The notes under the pieces: model-generated
Database searches by the model: none
What the model was told of the DNA's origin: nothing
What the model saw: the letters and a program-made list of their open reading frames with translations, nothing else
Shown: piece by piece, positions 27,720-36,636 of the stretch
How positions within the stretch are numbered: the first letter of the stretch is position 1
Layout of the letters: each line of letters begins with the position of its first letter
Position numbers and translations under genes: made by a program
From: Qipengyuania nanhaisediminis
GTDB taxonomy: Bacteria; Pseudomonadota; Alphaproteobacteria; Sphingomonadales; Sphingomonadaceae
Length of the DNA stretch: 64,000 nucleotides
Direction of reading: 5' to 3'
Assembly (NCBI RefSeq): GCF_900115585.1
Contig: NZ_FOWZ01000004.1
Location: 124,001 to 188,000 of the forward strand

Positions 27720-28298
27720 TTACTCGGCAGCATCGCCGGCAGCAGCTTCGGCCTGCTTTGCGCGAGCCTGTGCCGGCGTAAGGATTTCGGCGCCTTCGGG
27801 AACCGGCGTGAAGCTCGGTGCGATATCGGCGGCGTTGTAGAGAACGATCAGCGCGCCGTCGGCGTTCAGGGCGAACTTGTCGCGGGTCATCGTGACGATG
27901 CCGGCATCGCTCTTGATGATGGCCATGTCTTCGCTGTCGATGGTGTAGACGGTGCCAAGCGGCTGGCCGTCGGCGCTGAGCACTGCGGCATCGACCACGA
28001 GTGCTGCATCACGCTTTGCGTTGGCCTCTGCGATCTGCGCGTCCATCATGCCGTCGAGCTGTGCCTTGGTCACGGTGATGGTCGGACCGGTTTCGCCCTG
28101 GCCGTACATTTCGACGCCCAGCGGAACCTTGTGCTTGCCGGTGTCGAGCACGGCCTGACCGTTTTCGACCGAGACGATGGTGCCGACGGCATTGCCTTCG
28201 GGACCGGTCACGGTTGCGCCTGCAGCGACCTGCTCGTTGGCGAGGGCGGGGGTGGCGGCAAGAGCGACGGCAGCGATAGCCAGCTTTGCGATTTTCAT
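27720..28298 (-). CDS. Exported hypothetical protein
   Basis: A 192-residue protein with a clear signal peptide (MKIAKLAIAAVALAATPALA), then a periplasmic domain built of PRC-barrel-like strands (ATVTGPEGNAVGTIVSVEN, LSADGQPLGTVYTIDSED, repeated twice), and an alanine-rich tail. AGGAG just before the ATG at 28296-28298 fixes the start; the frame to 28490 adds nothing protein-like. The two-repeat PRC-like reading is my interpretation; function is unknown. Confidence 0.78.
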   Translation of the reverse strand: MKIAKLAIAAVALAATPALANEQVAAGATVTGPEGNAVGTIVSVENGQAVLDTGKHKVPLGVEMYGQGETGPTITVTKAQLDGMMDAQIAEANAKRDAALVVDAAVLSADGQPLGTVYTIDSEDMAIIKSDAGIVTMTRDKFALNADGALIVLYNAADIAPSFTPVPEGAEILTPAQARAKQAEAAAGDAAE

Positions 28299-28574
28299 GA
28301 ATGAACTCCTAGACTTGTTCAGATTATGCGTTCCCCATGCGCATCTGCGCGCGCTAAGGGTCCTGCGAAAAATTTGAGCGGCTGCGGAGAACAGAGCCTC
28401 ACGCCGGTGCCGCATGCCCCCTCCGGGAAGCGGGCGCTCTATGACAAAACGACCGCCGGGAGGCAACCGTGTGAGCCCGTTATGTTGCATTGCAGCTTAA
28501 GCGAAGCTGAAGCTATGGCCGAACTGAGCCTCATGCGCGACGAAGTGTGGAGATTGCGTGCTGCAGCGCAGCAA

Positions 28575-29759
28575 TCAGGGTTTCGAGCTGGCGGAAAGTT
28601 CTTCGTCGAGCAGTTCGGCCACACGGTCTGCGCCAGGGAACTCTTCCTCGACCCAGCGTGCTTCGACCGCTCGCAGGATGCGGGCGACTTCGGGTCCGGC
28701 ACCGACCCCGCGTGCGACGATCTCGCCGCCCTTCAACGGCAATTGGGGAACCTCCCACCCGGCCAGCGCGGCGATGTCCGAGCCAGCGATCAGCAAGCGA
28801 TCGCGCGCGCACTCGATACCTTCGCGAAAGGCGAGGGCACGCGGGGCAGCGGCGTCGTCCTCCTTGCGCTCCGCAATGCAGGAGAGGCGCACTCGCTGCG
28901 CCCGGGACAGACGCAATCGCGCGGCAACGGCTTGGGCGATCGAGGCAATGGGTGGAAGCAGCGCGGCAAGGCGGCGGACGGGATCGCCCTCGACGTCGAG
29001 CCGGGCTTCGTGCGCGATCAGGGCGTCGAAGACCCTATGCTCGCGCTCGCGTGCCTCCGGCAGGATCACCTCGAGGATGCCGTGCTCTGCCATCAACGCA
29101 ATCGAACCGCGTGGATCGGGCAGGGAAAGGATGCCGAGCAATTCCATCGCAACCCGTTCGCGGCTGAGGCCCTTGAGCGTATGTGCCAGTTCCGAGCAGG
29201 CCGCGATCGCTTCCTCTTCGGGAGCATCGCCGAACCGCGCCTGGAAACGGAAATAGCGCAGGATGCGCAGGTGATCTTCCCGGATGCGTTCGCGTGCATC
29301 ACCGATGAAGCGGACCCGGCGATCCTCAAGATCCTCCAAGCCGCCGAAGAAATCGTCGATCTCGAGCGTTTCCGGGTGCGCATAGAGCGCGTTGATAGTG
29401 AAGTCGCGCCGCGCCGCATCTTCTCGCCATTCCTCAGCGAAAGCGACCGTGGCTCGGCGGCCATCGGTCGAGATGTCGCGGCGAAGGGTCGTTATCTCCA
29501 CCGGACCATCCGGCAGGACTGCCGTAACCGTTCCATGGTCGATGCCGGTCGGAACCGTACGGATGCCCGCCTCCTTGCAGCGGTCGATAACGGCATGGGG
29601 AACCAGCGTCGTGGCAAGGTCGATATCGTGGATTGCCTTACCCAGCAGAGTGTCGCGCACCGCACCGCCGACATAACGGGTGTTGTCCGCGCCCAGCGCA
29701 GCCACGAGGGCGGCGAGGTCGGCGCGTTTGGTCCAGTCGGTGTCGGGCAGGCGGGTCAT
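28575..29759 (-). CDS. cca: CCA tRNA nucleotidyltransferase
   Basis: Adds or repairs the 3' CCA end of tRNAs (or polyadenylates RNA, as class II members can). Of 394 residues, the palm domain has RYVGGAVRDTLLGKAIHDIDLATT, RRDFTINALYAHP and the RIREDHLRILRYFRFQARFG helix of the neck. The catalytic DxD is in HDIDLA. Following are an all-helical body and C-terminal region, close in length to alphaproteobacterial homologues. The start is 19 bases after the NUDIX stop, so it is in the same operon. Confidence 0.93.
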   Translation of the reverse strand: MTRLPDTDWTKRADLAALVAALGADNTRYVGGAVRDTLLGKAIHDIDLATTLVPHAVIDRCKEAGIRTVPTGIDHGTVTAVLPDGPVEITTLRRDISTDGRRATVAFAEEWREDAARRDFTINALYAHPETLEIDDFFGGLEDLEDRRVRFIGDARERIREDHLRILRYFRFQARFGDAPEEEAIAACSELAHTLKGLSRERVAMELLGILSLPDPRGSIALMAEHGILEVILPEAREREHRVFDALIAHEARLDVEGDPVRRLAALLPPIASIAQAVAARLRLSRAQRVRLSCIAERKEDDAAAPRALAFREGIECARDRLLIAGSDIAALAGWEVPQLPLKGGEIVARGVGAGPEVARILRAVEARWVEEEFPGADRVAELLDEELSASSKP

Positions 29760-29778
29760 GGCAGCGCCTTTAGAACGC

Positions 29779-30372
29779 TCAGCCCGTCCACGCCAGTCGC
29801 CGCGAGAGGTTGATGCAGATCGCGGCGGTCACGCCCCAGATGCGATAACCTTCATGGTCCATCTCGTAATAGCGGCGCATCGCGCCTTTCCAGAAGACCT
29901 CGTTTTCCTGCCAGTTCTCGGGACGCATGAGGAGCGATAGCGGCGCTTCGAACCAGCTTTCCACCTCGCGCGGGTCGGGACGGATCGGCAGGTCGTGGGG
30001 GACGGTGGCCAGAACGGGCGTGATGTCGAAACCGGTGCCGGTCTGATAGCGGTCCGTCGTGCCGATCACGCGCACGTGCTCACGCTCGATGCCCAGTTCC
30101 TCCCATGCTTCGCGCAGCGCGGCGTCGACCGCGTGCTCTCCGTCATCCAGCTTCCCGCCCGGAAAGGCGACTTGTCCCGGGTGGTCGCGCATGGTGCGTG
30201 GGCGCTGGGTCAAGAGGACAGTCGGGTCATCTCGATCCGTCACCGCGATGAGGACTGCGGCATCGGCCGTGCGGTCAAGATCGGCAAAACGTTCGTCGCT
30301 CAGCAGGTCGGGCGAGGGCGCGGCATGGCCCTGCTCGAACAAGTGGGTGAGGCGATCGAACAGTTCGCTCAT
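29779..30372 (-). CDS. NUDIX hydrolase, CoA pyrophosphatase type
   Basis: A 197-residue NUDIX enzyme. The NUDIX box is intact in the form GGKLDDGEHAVDAALREAWEELG (split across the helix; catalytic EAWEELG). TQRPRTMRDHPGQVAFPGGK upstream of the box is the CoA-diphosphatase signature of the YeaB/NudL group. It is coupled to DUF1285 by a four-base overlap. Substrate is inferred. Confidence 0.9.
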   Translation of the reverse strand: MSELFDRLTHLFEQGHAAPSPDLLSDERFADLDRTADAAVLIAVTDRDDPTVLLTQRPRTMRDHPGQVAFPGGKLDDGEHAVDAALREAWEELGIEREHVRVIGTTDRYQTGTGFDITPVLATVPHDLPIRPDPREVESWFEAPLSLLMRPENWQENEVFWKGAMRRYYEMDHEGYRIWGVTAAICINLSRRLAWTG

Positions 30373-30917
30373 GCAGGCAGTAGCGAGAACCGCTCTCCGC
30401 CGCTGGTCACACTCCAGTCCTCGCCGTTCTCCAGCGCAATCTGGGCGAGCTGTTCGTAGGTCGAGCGATTGAGGCGTGCCTCGCAGCCGCGCCTGACATG
30501 GACATAGAGGCGTGGTTTCTCGGCATCGCCAGCCGCGCGGATGGGATTGTCCGGCCCTGCGACCACCAGTTCATCGGTGTTGATGCGAAAGGCGAGGTTG
30601 CCTTCCGTCTCGCTGACGTCGGTGGCGATGAAGCAGGCGTCTTCGACCTCGATGGATAGCTTCTGGAAGGGGGTGACGAGCCAGTGCCCGCCACCGTCCT
30701 CGCGCCTCAATAATCCCGCGAACGCCCGGACCATCGCCGGGCGGGAGATTGGGCTGCCTTCATGCAGCCACGTCCCATCCTCCTGGATCTGCATATGGCT
30801 TTCACCGGTCTGTTCGGGCGTCCATTGCTCTACGGGAGGCAGCTTGCGTGCCTCGATCTGTTCCGCAATCTGGGCGAGCGATAGTCCGGCAAGTTCCGGG
30901 GGAGGGGTATATACCAT
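30369..30917 (-). CDS. DUF1285 protein
   Basis: A 182-residue protein of the DUF1285 family. Visible marks are EQWTPEQTGESHMQIQEDGTW, GSPISRPAMVRAFAGLLRRED and WLVTPFQKLSIEVEDACFIA. The fold is a two-domain beta protein in known family members; the function is unknown. It starts the DUF1285-NUDIX-cca run, the same order in many Alphaproteobacteria. Confidence 0.88.
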   Translation of the reverse strand: MVYTPPPELAGLSLAQIAEQIEARKLPPVEQWTPEQTGESHMQIQEDGTWLHEGSPISRPAMVRAFAGLLRREDGGGHWLVTPFQKLSIEVEDACFIATDVSETEGNLAFRINTDELVVAGPDNPIRAAGDAEKPRLYVHVRRGCEARLNRSTYEQLAQIALENGEDWSVTSGGERFSLLPA

Positions 30918-30955
30918 GCCCCGCTATTTGGGGCGGCTCGCGGCTCAGCGCAACT

Positions 30956-31477
30956 CTATGCGGGCCACGGTCCGAGCATGCCTTCGTTCGGGAGCACGCC
31001 GGGATTGCTGGTACGCACCAGCAGGCGCTCCTTTTCGAACGGACCGGGGCAGTGCCAACCGCCCGTATGCTGCGCGGTGAAGTCCCAGCGTGCGTAATAT
31101 TCCGGGTCGCCGATCATGACCTGCGGGAGGGGCATGGCGCCCGTTTCGAAACCGCTTTGGATCGCACCCAGACTTGCCGCCATCAGCGCCTTGCCGAAGC
31201 CTTCACCCTGCCGTCCGGGCATGACCGCAACCGGGCCGACCATGATCATCGGGTGGGGCCTGCCCTCCGGATCGACGAGGGCGACGGGCCACAGCTGGAT
31301 GGTTCCGGCGAGGTAATCGTCTTCGTCGAGAGCGGCGAAGCTCAGCGCATCCAGCGTATCGACCCCTTCGCGGATCCGATAGGCGGTGCGCGCGTGCCGC
31401 TGCTGCCCGAATGCCGCGTCGAGCAATTGCTCGACCAGCGCAGGGTCGATTGCGGAAAGGGGAACGATTGTCGCCAT
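30956..31477 (-). CDS. GNAT family N-acetyltransferase
   Basis: A 173-residue acetyltransferase. Acetyl-CoA binding motif A is GPVAVMPGRQGEGFGKAL (the RQGEGFG loop). The later part has QVMIGDPEYYARWDF and GWHCPGPFEKERLLV, as in the YhbS/COG3153 group. Target unknown. The start codon immediately follows a strong hairpin, so either expression is low or the true start is within the gene. Confidence 0.85.
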   Translation of the reverse strand: MATIVPLSAIDPALVEQLLDAAFGQQRHARTAYRIREGVDTLDALSFAALDEDDYLAGTIQLWPVALVDPEGRPHPMIMVGPVAVMPGRQGEGFGKALMAASLGAIQSGFETGAMPLPQVMIGDPEYYARWDFTAQHTGGWHCPGPFEKERLLVRTSNPGVLPNEGMLGPWPA

Positions 31478-31478
31478 A

Positions 31479-31505
31479 GCGGCGCGGCGATTAGTGCCGC
31501 GCCGC
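31479..31505. repeat. Strong 10-bp stem next to GNAT start
   Basis: GCGGCGCGGC, 7 bases, GCCGCGCCGC: a perfect stem ending one base from the GNAT start codon. It replaces the ribosome-binding region there and lies after the upstream gene's stop. There is no T-run. Confidence 0.6.
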
Positions 31506-31527
31506 CATCAAGTCGACCAAGTTTCGC

Positions 31528-32712
31528 TTATTCGGGGCGAAGTTCCAGCAGGCGGCCCGTTTCCCCGTCTTCGAGGACCCAGAGCGCGCCATCCGGGCCC
31601 TCGATGACCGAACGGATGCGGTTGCCCATGTCATAGCGCGCCACTTCGCGCGCGTTCTCGCCATCCACTTCGACCCGGATCAAGGCCTTGGTCTTGAGGC
31701 CGGAAATCATCGCGTCGCCCTTGAGGCCGGGGAACAGGTCCCCGCGATAGAAGATCATGTTTCCGGGCGCGATGACCGGCGTCCAGTTGATCGCGAACTT
31801 CTCGAACCCGTCGTCTGCGGTATGGTCGGGAATGTTATCACCGTCGTAATGATCGCCGTTCGAGCGCAGCGGCCATCCGTAATTGGCGCCGCGCTTGACC
31901 AAATTCAGCTCGTCGCCGCCTGCCGGGCCGTGCTCGATCTCCCACAAGCGACCGCTCGCATCGAAATCGATGCCGAGAAGGTTGCGATGGCCCCACGACC
32001 AGATCTGGTTGCTGGGGCTGCCCTGTCCGGCCAGCGGATTGCCGGCCGCAGGCGTGCCGTCGAGATTGAGGCGCACCACGGTGCCGAGCGTGTTCGAAGT
32101 GTCCTGTGCCGGCTCCATTTTCTGGCGGTCGCCGCTCGTGATGAAGAGATAACGTTCGTCCGGGCTGAAAGCGATGCGGTGGGAATAGTGGCCGCGTCCC
32201 GTCACCTTGGGTGCCTGGCGCCAGATCACGTCCAAGCCTTCGATGCTGCATTCATCGGCCTGTTCGCATACCAGCGTGCCACGACCAACAACGGCGCCGC
32301 GCGTGTCGCCCTCACCGGCTTCTGCCCAGCTCAGATAGATCGTGCGGCGGTCGGTGCCTTGGCCTGCCTCGCTCGGCAGGAAAGCGATTTCGCCCAAGCC
32401 GCCCTGGCCGCCATAATCGACCTCGGGCACGCCGGTGACAGTGCCCTGCCTTCCGCTCGCAAGGTCCTTGAACTTGATGCTGCCTGCCTGTTCCGTGATG
32501 AAGATCATCCGGGTGCCGGGAAGGAAGGCCGAAGCCCATGGGTCGGCGAAAGATCCGTGTTCGGTAATCGCGAATTCGCCTGAAAATTCCCCTGCAACCG
32601 GGGTTGGCGTCGATGTCGCCGAGCTGCCTCCATCGGTGGAGTAACCGCCTCCGCAGCTTGCGGCCATCAGCAGCGGGGATAGGGTGGCGGCAATTACGGA
32701 TAGGCGTTTCAT
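31528..32712 (-). CDS. PQQ-type sugar dehydrogenase-like lipoprotein
   Basis: A soluble-glucose-dehydrogenase-like beta-propeller of 394 residues, probably a lipoprotein: the N-terminus MKRLSVIAATLSPLLMAASC ends in a lipobox-like stretch. Propeller motifs are GGQGGLGEIAFLP, GHYSHRIAFSPDERYLFIT, SWGHRNLLGIDFDASGRLWEIEHGP and GANYGWPLR, matching the Asd/YliI class that oxidises aldoses with PQQ. The frame is open to 33183, but the start is set at the ATG 32710-32712, which shares CATG with the rnhB start. The actual substrate is not clear. Confidence 0.85.
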   Translation of the reverse strand: MKRLSVIAATLSPLLMAASCGGGYSTDGGSSATSTPTPVAGEFSGEFAITEHGSFADPWASAFLPGTRMIFITEQAGSIKFKDLASGRQGTVTGVPEVDYGGQGGLGEIAFLPSEAGQGTDRRTIYLSWAEAGEGDTRGAVVGRGTLVCEQADECSIEGLDVIWRQAPKVTGRGHYSHRIAFSPDERYLFITSGDRQKMEPAQDTSNTLGTVVRLNLDGTPAAGNPLAGQGSPSNQIWSWGHRNLLGIDFDASGRLWEIEHGPAGGDELNLVKRGANYGWPLRSNGDHYDGDNIPDHTADDGFEKFAINWTPVIAPGNMIFYRGDLFPGLKGDAMISGLKTKALIRVEVDGENAREVARYDMGNRIRSVIEGPDGALWVLEDGETGRLLELRPE

Positions 32713-33337
32713 GATCTCTTCATCTCCCGAACAAGGTCTGGGCCAGGCCCCGCTCATTATCGGCGTGGACGAGGCCGGTCGCGGACCGCTTGCCGGTCCG
32801 GTTGTCGCTGCCGCCGTGGTCTTGTGCAACCCGTGCCCCGAAGGCCTCGACGATTCCAAAAAGCTCAGCGCCGCCCGCCGTTCCGCGCTCGAGCCGCAAA
32901 TTATCGAGAATTGTGCCTGGGGCCTCGGAATTGTCGACGTGGAAGAGATCGACCGCATCAATATCTTCCAGGCGACGATGCTGGCGATGACGCTCGCCGT
33001 TTCCCGTCTGGTGGATGCTTTGGGAGAGGAGCCCGAAGCGGTGCTGATCGACGGGAACCAGACGCCGCATGGCCGCTGCGACACGTGGCGCTGGCCTGCG
33101 CGCGCGATCGTTGGCGGGGATGGGAAGGAAAAGGCCATCGGTGCCGCTTCGATCCTGGCCAAGGAATATCGCGACCGTGTCATGCGCGATGCGGCAACGC
33201 GTTTCCCGCACTACGGGTGGGAGCGCAACGCCGGTTATGGAACGCCCCAGCATCTCGAAGCATTGCGAACACACGGACCGAGCCCGCTGCACCGCCGCAG
33301 CTTTGCTCCGGTATCGCAGATGGAGATGTTCGCGTGA
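32711..33337 (+). CDS. rnhB: Ribonuclease HII
   Basis: Cleaves RNA of RNA-DNA hybrids and single ribonucleotides. Conserved features are GVDEAGRGPLAGPVVAAAVV with the catalytic DEAG acids, DDSKKLSAARR, RINIFQATMLAM and KEYRDRVM. ATGATCTCTTCATC at 32711 gives 208 residues, in the family range. An ATG at 32684 would add nine residues but sits inside the divergent lipoprotein gene. Its ATG overlaps the start of the divergent gene in CATG. Confidence 0.93.
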   Translation: MISSSPEQGLGQAPLIIGVDEAGRGPLAGPVVAAAVVLCNPCPEGLDDSKKLSAARRSALEPQIIENCAWGLGIVDVEEIDRINIFQATMLAMTLAVSRLVDALGEEPEAVLIDGNQTPHGRCDTWRWPARAIVGGDGKEKAIGAASILAKEYRDRVMRDAATRFPHYGWERNAGYGTPQHLEALRTHGPSPLHRRSFAPVSQMEMFA

Positions 33338-34254
33338 CCTTTGCCTATTCCGATATTCCCGACCAGAGCGGCAAGACCGCGATCGTCACCGGCTCCAATA
33401 CCGGCATCGGGCTGGAAATTGCCCGTGGCCTGTCGCGCAAGGGCGCGCGGGTGATCCTCGCCTGCCGCGATGGGGACAAGGCCAAGGCGGCGATGGACGA
33501 TATCGCGAGCGGACCGGAGCAGGCCGATCTCGATTACCTTCATCTCGACCTCGGCAATCTCGCCTCGATCCGCGATGCCGCCGAAGAGGCCAAGGGCGAA
33601 AAAAAGATCGACATTCTGGTCAACAATGCCGGGATCATGGTGCCGCCGCTATCGCACTCGATCGGCGGCGCGGAATCGCAGTTTGCAGTAAACCATCTCG
33701 GACATTTCGCCTTCACCGGCCTGTTGCTCGACAAGCTGGCGCAGGACGGCGGTGCGCGGGTCGTGTCGCAGTCATCCATCGCGCATAAGGGCGCCAAGAT
33801 CGATTTCGACAATCTCGATGCGAGGCACGGCTATTCGCGCACGAAGTTCTACGGCCAGAGCAAGCTGGCCAACCTTCTCTTCGCGCTCGAACTGGACCGG
33901 AGGCTGCGCGCTGCAAATTCGCCGGTCGTATCGATCGCCTGCCATCCGGGCGTCGCGCAGACGGAACTGACACGCCACCTGGGCCTGCTCGGCAGCGTCT
34001 TCGGCCCCGTCATCGGGCTTGCCCTCAACTCTGCCGAGGACGGTGCCATCCCGGCCTTGCAGGCGGCGACCGATCCGCAAGCCGAGGGCGGCGACTATTT
34101 CGGCAGCTGGGGCTTCCGCGAAATGAGCGGCAAGGCATCGGGCAAAGCCTATGCGACACGCACGGCCCGCGACCCGCTGCTGGCTGCCCGCCTGTGGGAG
34201 AAATCGATCGACCTGACCGGCGTCGATCCGGGTCTTCCGCCCGCCGAGAGCTGA
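33334..34254 (+). CDS. Short-chain dehydrogenase/reductase, retinol-dehydrogenase-like
   Basis: A 306-residue SDR. Glycine-rich cofactor loop TGSNTGIGLEIARGL, NNAGIMVPP, and the catalytic YxxxK in FYGQSKLANLLF fit the oxidoreductase class close to retinol/WW-domain dehydrogenases; NADP use is suggested by ACRDGDKAKAA. The GTG start (33334-33336) overlaps rnhB by four bases with GGAG 12 bases before. Substrate unknown. Confidence 0.9.
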   Translation: MTFAYSDIPDQSGKTAIVTGSNTGIGLEIARGLSRKGARVILACRDGDKAKAAMDDIASGPEQADLDYLHLDLGNLASIRDAAEEAKGEKKIDILVNNAGIMVPPLSHSIGGAESQFAVNHLGHFAFTGLLLDKLAQDGGARVVSQSSIAHKGAKIDFDNLDARHGYSRTKFYGQSKLANLLFALELDRRLRAANSPVVSIACHPGVAQTELTRHLGLLGSVFGPVIGLALNSAEDGAIPALQAATDPQAEGGDYFGSWGFREMSGKASGKAYATRTARDPLLAARLWEKSIDLTGVDPGLPPAES

Positions 34255-34278
34255 TCCAGCCGAAAACACCTACGAAAA

Positions 34279-34430
34279 GAGTCTTCCGGGCCACACCGCA
34301 TCATCTTGAGTCCGCCGAATCCGTGCGGACTCAACATCTTGTGGGGGACTCCTTTCGTTCTCCCTCAGGAGTTGTGTGTCGATGCGATATGCAACCCAGA
34401 AGCTGCTTGACGTGGACTCGGTTTGGACTC
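34279..34430 (+). promoter_or_regulatory. GANTC-rich leader of ccrM
   Basis: Seven GANTC sites in 152 bases: 34279, 34308, 34317, 34328, 34347, 34415 and 34426 (first bases). About 0.6 would be expected by chance. Four are in GGACTC. Positions 34306-34315 and 34325-34334 form a perfect 10-bp palindrome (TTGAGTCCGC / GCGGACTCAA) with a 9-base loop that holds another site. GANTC is the target of the enzyme encoded just downstream, which implies autoregulation by methylation. Confidence 0.75.
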
Positions 34431-34447
34431 ACCCTGTGGATAACTAA

Positions 34448-35614
<1,167 letters not shown>

Positions 35615-35644
35615 GCGAGCGGCGCTTCGGTCCGGCGGAGGAGC

Positions 35645-36316
35645 CTATTCTTCTTCGCGAACCAACCGGTCCTCGCTCACACCTCTGGCTTTGAGCGCGT
35701 CCGACACGTCGCCTTCCATGGGAGGCGGCCCGCAAAGGTAGAATGTGCTGCCGAAATCGAGACCGGCATTGTCGAGGAAATCGCCATCGATCTGGCCATG
35801 GTGGATCCCGTTGACGTCTTCGTCGCTCAGCACGAGGTCCAATTGGAGCCCCGGCATGTTCTCGAGCTCCTCGCGAAGGATGATGTCCTTCTCCTTGCTG
35901 TTGGAGAAGATTAGCCGGTAGCCGTCCAGCGACCCGTGGCTTTTCTGCCGGGCGCGAAGGATGGCGATAAATGGGGTGAGGCCAGCGCCACCGGCGATGA
36001 TCACACCGGGCCCCTTGTCTTCGATCGCGCCCCACGGGTCTTCGATAATGACGCCATCGCCCGCCTTCATCATGCCGATCTGCTCGGTGACGCCATCGTG
36101 CGAAGGATAGGACTTGATAGTGAACTGCAGGTGGTCCGCGCCTGGCAGCGAAGTGAAGGTGAAGGGGCGCTTTTCGTCCCGCCAGCCGTCACGGTCAAGC
36201 GCGAGTTCGGTTGCCTGACCGGGGCGGAAATCGAACCCGTCGGGTTTCTCAAACGTCAGTTCGTGGACATCGTGAGTGACCGGGCGAATGCTCTGGAGGG
36301 TCATTTGATGGGACAT
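35645..36316 (-). CDS. Flavodoxin/ferredoxin-NADP reductase-like flavoprotein
   Basis: A 223-residue FAD/NAD(P)H reductase. FAD-binding RPFTFTSLPG and pyrophosphate region, NAD(P) loop GGAGLTPFIAIL and C-terminal YLCGPPPME are all present; there is no iron-sulfur domain, so it must use a separate partner. The frame is open to 36433 but residues before the ATG at 36314-36316 (MSHQMTLQ) do not look like protein. Convergent with ccrM and divergent from folP. Confidence 0.85.
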   Translation of the reverse strand: MSHQMTLQSIRPVTHDVHELTFEKPDGFDFRPGQATELALDRDGWRDEKRPFTFTSLPGADHLQFTIKSYPSHDGVTEQIGMMKAGDGVIIEDPWGAIEDKGPGVIIAGGAGLTPFIAILRARQKSHGSLDGYRLIFSNSKEKDIILREELENMPGLQLDLVLSDEDVNGIHHGQIDGDFLDNAGLDFGSTFYLCGPPPMEGDVSDALKARGVSEDRLVREEE

Positions 36317-36636
36317 TGAAATCTCGTGTTGCTCCCGGAAGGGAACCGGGCGGTCTGCAACCCGAGCAATGGGCGAGCGCCCATCGCAGTTCCCCGAAGT
36401 AAGCCGGTCGCCGATTTTGCGAGACCGCCGCACATAGCCAGATGGACCAATCGTGAACTCTCTTGCTTCAACGATTGGTCGAGGCGAGCCAGCGTCTGTC
36501 CTACAGCAGTGGTTACCTTTATTCCGGGGGCTACACCTCTGGAAGGGGCGGCTATTTCACTTCGGGGAAAATTCTTCCCCCAGGACCGTGTTCCATGTGT
36601 TCCATCCTGTCGGCAATCGGCTAGGACAGTCCTACT
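36317..36636. other. 320-base gene-free interval, reductase/folP divergent region
   Basis: No gene is supported here. It holds a long inverted repeat at 36445-36480 (listed separately), a small GGGGAA/TTCCCC palindrome near 36573-36588, and two tandem GTTC words near 36590-36602 that lack the seven-base LexA spacing. The promoters of both flanking genes must lie here, but I see no convincing hexamer pair. Confidence 0.5.
36445..36480. repeat. Inverted repeat between reductase and folP
   Basis: GACCAATCGT (36445-36454) and ACGATTGGTC (36471-36480) are perfect 10-bp arms around 16 bases; GAA/TTC inside lengthens the stem with a bulge. It may be an operator for a dimeric regulator or an mRNA stem. 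Confidence 0.6.

Noticed and set aside
28515..28700. Plus-strand frame MAELSLMRDEVWRL near the end of cca
   Set aside because: It runs antisense through the secure cca gene; only its first 20 codons are outside, too little to support a gene.
36590..36602. Two GTTC words before folP, at first read as a LexA box
   Set aside because: They are 5 bases apart rather than 7.
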